DNA of 64,000 bases, taken from NCBI RefSeq assembly GCF_016907435.1, contig NZ_JAFBBZ010000001.1, positions 124,001 through 188,000 of the forward strand, in the 5' to 3' direction. The position numbers were made by a program, and so were the translations under genes. This DNA is from Nocardioides salarius. GTDB lineage: Bacteria > Actinomycetota > Actinomycetes > Propionibacteriales > Nocardioidaceae. The notes beneath the pieces were generated by a model. The model worked only from the letters and a program-made list of their open reading frames with translations, made no database searches and was not told where the DNA came from. Positions 61,143 to 64,000 of the stretch are shown here, in pieces. Within the stretch, counting starts at the first letter, position 1, and every line of letters begins with the position of its first letter.

Positions 61143-61918
61143 GGTGCTCCTAGATCGGTGACCCCGGTGGCGGGGTCGGGTTCGAGGTCTCCTGCGGGCA
61201 GGGGGCCCGGCAGCTCGCGGCCCGTGCGGGCCCGGGCGGACTCCAGCTCGCGCGTCATGTGCGTCCACAACAACTGCGAGGTGGTCTCCACTTGTTCCTT
61301 GGTGCGCGGAAAGGCCACTGCGTCGATGGTGACGGGTCGACCGAAGACCACGTGCATCGGCGCGCCCCTGCGCGGCAGCGAGCTGCTGCGCCCGCCCGGC
61401 TCACGGGTGCCGAAGAAGGAGACCGGCACCACCGTCGCACCCGCCGCGAGGGCGAAGTAGGCCGCCCCCCGGTGGAAGCGCTGGAGGTCGCCCGGGCCGC
61501 GGCGTCCCTCGGGGAAGATCCCGATCACGCCGTCGTCGCGCAGCACCCGCAGGCAGCTGCGGGCGGCCGCCACGTCGGTGTGGAACCGGTCGAGCGGCAG
61601 CTGCCCCGACAGGTGCAGGAAGCGCCCGAGGCGTCCGCTGAACATCTCGTGCTTGGTCAGGGCGTGCACCGGGCGCGGCGCGAAGATCGCCAGCATCGGG
61701 CCGTCGATCACCCCGACGTGGTTGGCCGCCAGCACCACGGGACCGCTGGCCGGCACGTTCTCGGCTCCCAGCACCTCGACGCGGTAGCGGCGCCGGATCA
61801 GCCAGCGCGACACCGGCCGCAGCGAGTGCAGCAGGAAGCGGGGCGGGTGGGGCTCCTGCGCCGTGCGGGGCGGGTCGGAGTGCGTGGTGCGCAGCCGCGG
61901 CGACGGCGCGGTGCTCAC
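61139..61918 (-). CDS. Lysophospholipid acyltransferase family (PlsC-like)
   Basis: The 259-aa protein has the acyltransferase motifs NHVGVIDGP (NHxxxxD type), [12 protein letters not shown] and VVPVSFFGT. It acylates lysophosphatidate or a related lysophospholipid at the membrane. GTG at 61918 overlaps the cmk stop codon by 4 nt and its own stop overlaps der. This cmk-plsC-der order is common in actinobacteria. Confidence 0.9.
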   Translation of the reverse strand: MSTAPSPRLRTTHSDPPRTAQEPHPPRFLLHSLRPVSRWLIRRRYRVEVLGAENVPASGPVVLAANHVGVIDGPMLAIFAPRPVHALTKHEMFSGRLGRFLHLSGQLPLDRFHTDVAAARSCLRVLRDDGVIGIFPEGRRGPGDLQRFHRGAAYFALAAGATVVPVSFFGTREPGGRSSSLPRRGAPMHVVFGRPVTIDAVAFPRTKEQVETTSQLLWTHMTRELESARARTGRELPGPLPAGDLEPDPATGVTDLGAP

Positions 61919-62628
61919 GCGGGGCTCTCCACCGCCTCGACGAGGCCGACGACCAGGTCCACGACCTCCTCGAGCGTGTACGCCGTGGTGTCGAGGTGCA
62001 CGGCCCCCTCGACCATCGTCAGCGGCGAGACCGCGCGCCCGGAGTCGATCTCGTCGCGACCGCGCAGCGACCTCTCGACCGCCGCCACGTCGGAGCCGCC
62101 CTCCTCGGCGGCCCGTCGCGCGGCACGAGCCGCGGGGTCGGCGGTGAGGTAGAGCTTGACGGGCGCGTCGGGGGCGACGACCGAGCCGATGTCGCGGCCC
62201 TCGACCACGATGCCCGCCCCCTCGACCGCGGCGGCGATCTCGGCACGCTGCACCTGCACCAGCCGGGCGCGCACCGCGGGCACGGTGGAGACGGGCGAGA
62301 CCGAGCCGGTGACCTGCTCGGTGCGGATCGCGACACCCACGTCGTGGCCGTCGACGTGGATCGTGGGCCCGAGGGGGTCGGTGCCGGAGTCGATGACCGG
62401 CTCGGTGCAGCGCGCGGCCACGGCCTCGGCGTCGTGCACGTCGACGCCGTGCTCGAGCATCCACCAGGTCATCGCCCGGTACATCGCACCGGTGTCGAGG
62501 TAGCGCAGGCCCAGTCGGGAGGCCACGCCACGGCACGTGCTGGACTTGCCGGAGCCCGAGGTGCCGTCGACGGCCACCACGATGCCGGTCCCGTGCGTCG
62601 GGTCGGGGTCGGTCGGCTTGGTGATCAC
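61915..62628 (-). CDS. cmk: Cytidylate kinase
   Basis: The 237-aa protein has the P-loop DGTSGSGKSST near residue 22, LRYLDTGAMYRA, EGRDIGSVV and the DSGRAVSPLTM segment of bacterial CMP kinases. It phosphorylates CMP and dCMP. GTG at 62628 lies 11 nt after the tyrA stop codon. It overlaps the acyltransferase gene by 4 nt. Confidence 0.96.
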   Translation of the reverse strand: MITKPTDPDPTHGTGIVVAVDGTSGSGKSSTCRGVASRLGLRYLDTGAMYRAMTWWMLEHGVDVHDAEAVAARCTEPVIDSGTDPLGPTIHVDGHDVGVAIRTEQVTGSVSPVSTVPAVRARLVQVQRAEIAAAVEGAGIVVEGRDIGSVVAPDAPVKLYLTADPAARAARRAAEEGGSDVAAVERSLRGRDEIDSGRAVSPLTMVEGAVHLDTTAYTLEEVVDLVVGLVEAVESPA

Positions 62629-62639
62629 GGGCCCGCAGC

Positions 62640-63722
62640 CTACCGGTGCGTCACCCAGCCGCGGGATTCCAGCGACACCAGGAGCCGCTCGCCGCTGCGC
62701 TCGTCGACCACGAGCTCGACCAGGCCGGTGGGCCGGCTGGTGTCGTGGTCGATGCGGATGTCCTCGACGTTGACCTCGCTGGCCACCGCGTCGGCCAGCA
62801 GCCGGGCCAGCTCGCCGGGGTGGTCGGGCACGGTGACGAAGACCGAGACCGTGGCCGTCGCGGGCGCGCCGTGCTTGCCCGGGATGGCCCGGGTGCCGGC
62901 CACGCCGACCTCGAGCAGCTGCTCGAGGTCGCCGCGCTCGTCGGCGCCGATGGCCGCGATCATCGCGTCGAGGTCGCCGCGCAGCTCGACCAGCAGCTCG
63001 CCCACGGCCGCGGCGTTGCCGGCCACGATCTGGCCGTAGAGCCGAGGGTCGCCTGCCGCCACGCGGGTCACGTCGCGCACGCCCTGTCCCGACAGCGAGA
63101 GGTGGTTGTCGGGGGCGCCGGCCAGCCGCGCGGCCACCAGCGAGGAGACCAGGTGCGGCACGTGCGAGATGCGGGCGACGGCCCGGTCGTGCTCCTCGGG
63201 GGTCAGCCACGCGACCACGGCGCCCACCACGCGCACCAGGTCCTCGACGAGCTCGACGGCGCCCACGTCGGCCCCGGGGTGCGGCGTGATCGCCCACGGC
63301 CGGCCCTCGAAGAGCGTCTCGGTCGCGGCCAGCGGGCCGGAGTGCTCGCTGCCCGCCATCGGGTGGCTGCCGACGTAGCGGGAGGCGTGCCTGGCCGCCG
63401 CCGGGTCCTCGAGCACGTGCGCCAGCGGGCGGGCCTTGATGCTGCCCACGTCGGTGACGACCGCGTCGGAGGCGGCGAGCGCCGCGGTGATCACGGGCCC
63501 GAGCGCGTCGGGCGGCACCGCGACGACCACCAGCTGGGGCCGGTCGTCGGGGCGTCGGGCGCGGCCGGCGCCCAGCCCGCTGGCGGTGCGCACGTGCTCG
63601 TCGCTGCGGTCGCTGAGCAGCACCTCGAGCCCGGCGCGGCGGCAGGCCAGCGCGACGGAGGTGCCGACCAGGCCGGTGCCGACGACCTCGACGGGCCCGA
63701 CCAGCCGACCGGTCTCAGCCAT
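62640..63722 (-). CDS. tyrA: Prephenate dehydrogenase with ACT domain
   Basis: The 360-aa protein starts with an NAD-binding motif VEVVGTGLVGTSVALACRR, has the substrate motif SHPMAGSEHSG, and ends with an ACT domain (VFVTVPDHPGELARLLAD) that may sense tyrosine. It makes 4-hydroxyphenylpyruvate. It overlaps aroH by 8 nt, so the two consecutive steps from chorismate to tyrosine are coupled. Confidence 0.95.
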   Translation of the reverse strand: MAETGRLVGPVEVVGTGLVGTSVALACRRAGLEVLLSDRSDEHVRTASGLGAGRARRPDDRPQLVVVAVPPDALGPVITAALAASDAVVTDVGSIKARPLAHVLEDPAAARHASRYVGSHPMAGSEHSGPLAATETLFEGRPWAITPHPGADVGAVELVEDLVRVVGAVVAWLTPEEHDRAVARISHVPHLVSSLVAARLAGAPDNHLSLSGQGVRDVTRVAAGDPRLYGQIVAGNAAAVGELLVELRGDLDAMIAAIGADERGDLEQLLEVGVAGTRAIPGKHGAPATATVSVFVTVPDHPGELARLLADAVASEVNVEDIRIDHDTSRPTGLVELVVDERSGERLLVSLESRGWVTHR

Positions 63723-64000
63723 CGGCGTCGGGCACCGAGCGCACGCGGGTCAGGTCGCTGCGCAGCGCCGCGGCGCCGTGCAGGTAGCTGTGCGTGATCT
63801 CGCCGCGCGGCAGGTCGGTCTCGACGTGCGCCATCATCCGCACCACCCGCGGCATCGACCGCTCGATCTCGAGCTCGCGGGCACAGATCAGCGGCACCTC
63901 GCCGAAGCCCAGCCGCCGAGCGGCGTACGCCGGGAACTCCGCGACCAGGTCGGAGGTGGCGGTGAAGATCACCGAGATGAAGTCGTCGACCTCCAGACCG
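63715..64000 (-). CDS. aroH: Chorismate mutase, AroH type (5' end outside the window)
   Basis: The visible 94 codons cover most of an AroH-class chorismate mutase (about 120 aa when complete): DDFISVIFTATSDL, EFPAYAARRLGFGEVPLICARE and SMPRVVRMMAHVE. It turns chorismate into prephenate for TyrA. The frame stays open to the right edge, so the start lies beyond 64000. It overlaps tyrA by 8 nt. Confidence 0.92.
   Translation of the reverse strand, partial: GLEVDDFISVIFTATSDLVAEFPAYAARRLGFGEVPLICARELEIERSMPRVVRMMAHVETDLPRGEITHSYLHGAAALRSDLTRVRSVPDADG

Overview
The window is chromosomal DNA from a very high-GC Gram-positive bacterium. Gene content and order suggest an actinobacterium of the Nocardioides / Propionibacteriales type; this is inferred from memory of gene families, because there is no rRNA gene here to settle it. 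Coding density is high. Many genes overlap by 4 nt (ATGA or GTGA) or 8 nt. At least ten genes look leaderless: a TANNNT-type -10 box lies 6-7 nt before the start codon. No CRISPR array, complete insertion sequence, prophage or rRNA operon was seen.

Layout. 0.1-8.9 kb: a cysteine-free HesB/IscA-like protein, an MDR-type reductase, a class V aminotransferase, a secreted SpoIVB-type (S55) peptidase, aminopeptidase N and FdhD. 8.9-20.1 kb: katG with its regulator furA, an FAD oxidoreductase, the SbcD-SbcC nuclease and a TldD/TldE metalloprotease pair. 20.1-22.3 kb: a small island of lower GC with a 14-bp inverted repeat, a frameshifted DUF2750 gene, a phosphotransferase and two small membrane proteins. 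22.3-24.5 kb: a CYTH/CHAD protein and a secreted protein.

24.5-33.5 kb carries the segment conserved with the Mycobacterium tuberculosis region Rv1822-Rv1832: gcvP under a glycine riboswitch, a MerR regulator, a DUF151 bifunctional nuclease, FtsR, GarA, GcvH, two DUF881 proteins around a small basic membrane protein, and a CDP-alcohol phosphatidyltransferase. Two sites with the same ACCCTC-N11-GAGGGT architecture sit at the promoters of the MerR gene and garA. 33.5-36 kb: two CNNM/CBS proteins. 36-42.4 kb: a spermidine-synthase-like protein, an acetyltransferase, an epoxide-hydrolase-like enzyme, an old yellow enzyme, a SatD / DUF3307-like pair behind a palindromic promoter, and an alpha/beta hydrolase-OsmC fusion.

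42.4-45.8 kb: two universal stress proteins divergent from a zinc alcohol dehydrogenase, with a DosR-like box between them. 46.3-49.7 kb: a DNA-repair cluster in which the three activities of LigD are separate genes, followed by an Fpg/Nei glycosylase. 49.7-59.6 kb: a dicarboxylate symporter, an SRPBCC protein, a desaturase-reductase-ferredoxin fusion, a DUF222/HNH protein, hydrolases including one fused to a degenerate nucleotide-cyclase domain, and a small zinc-ribbon protein. 59.6-64 kb: tRNA-Pro(GGG), then the tightly overlapping aroH-tyrA-cmk-plsC-like-der operon, read leftwards and cut by the right edge inside aroH.

The most unusual items are the SatD operon (a cyclase-like fold fused to an HTH, with a palindrome covering its own promoter), the paired MerR-type sites, the three-part desaturase fusion and the hydrolase/pseudo-cyclase.
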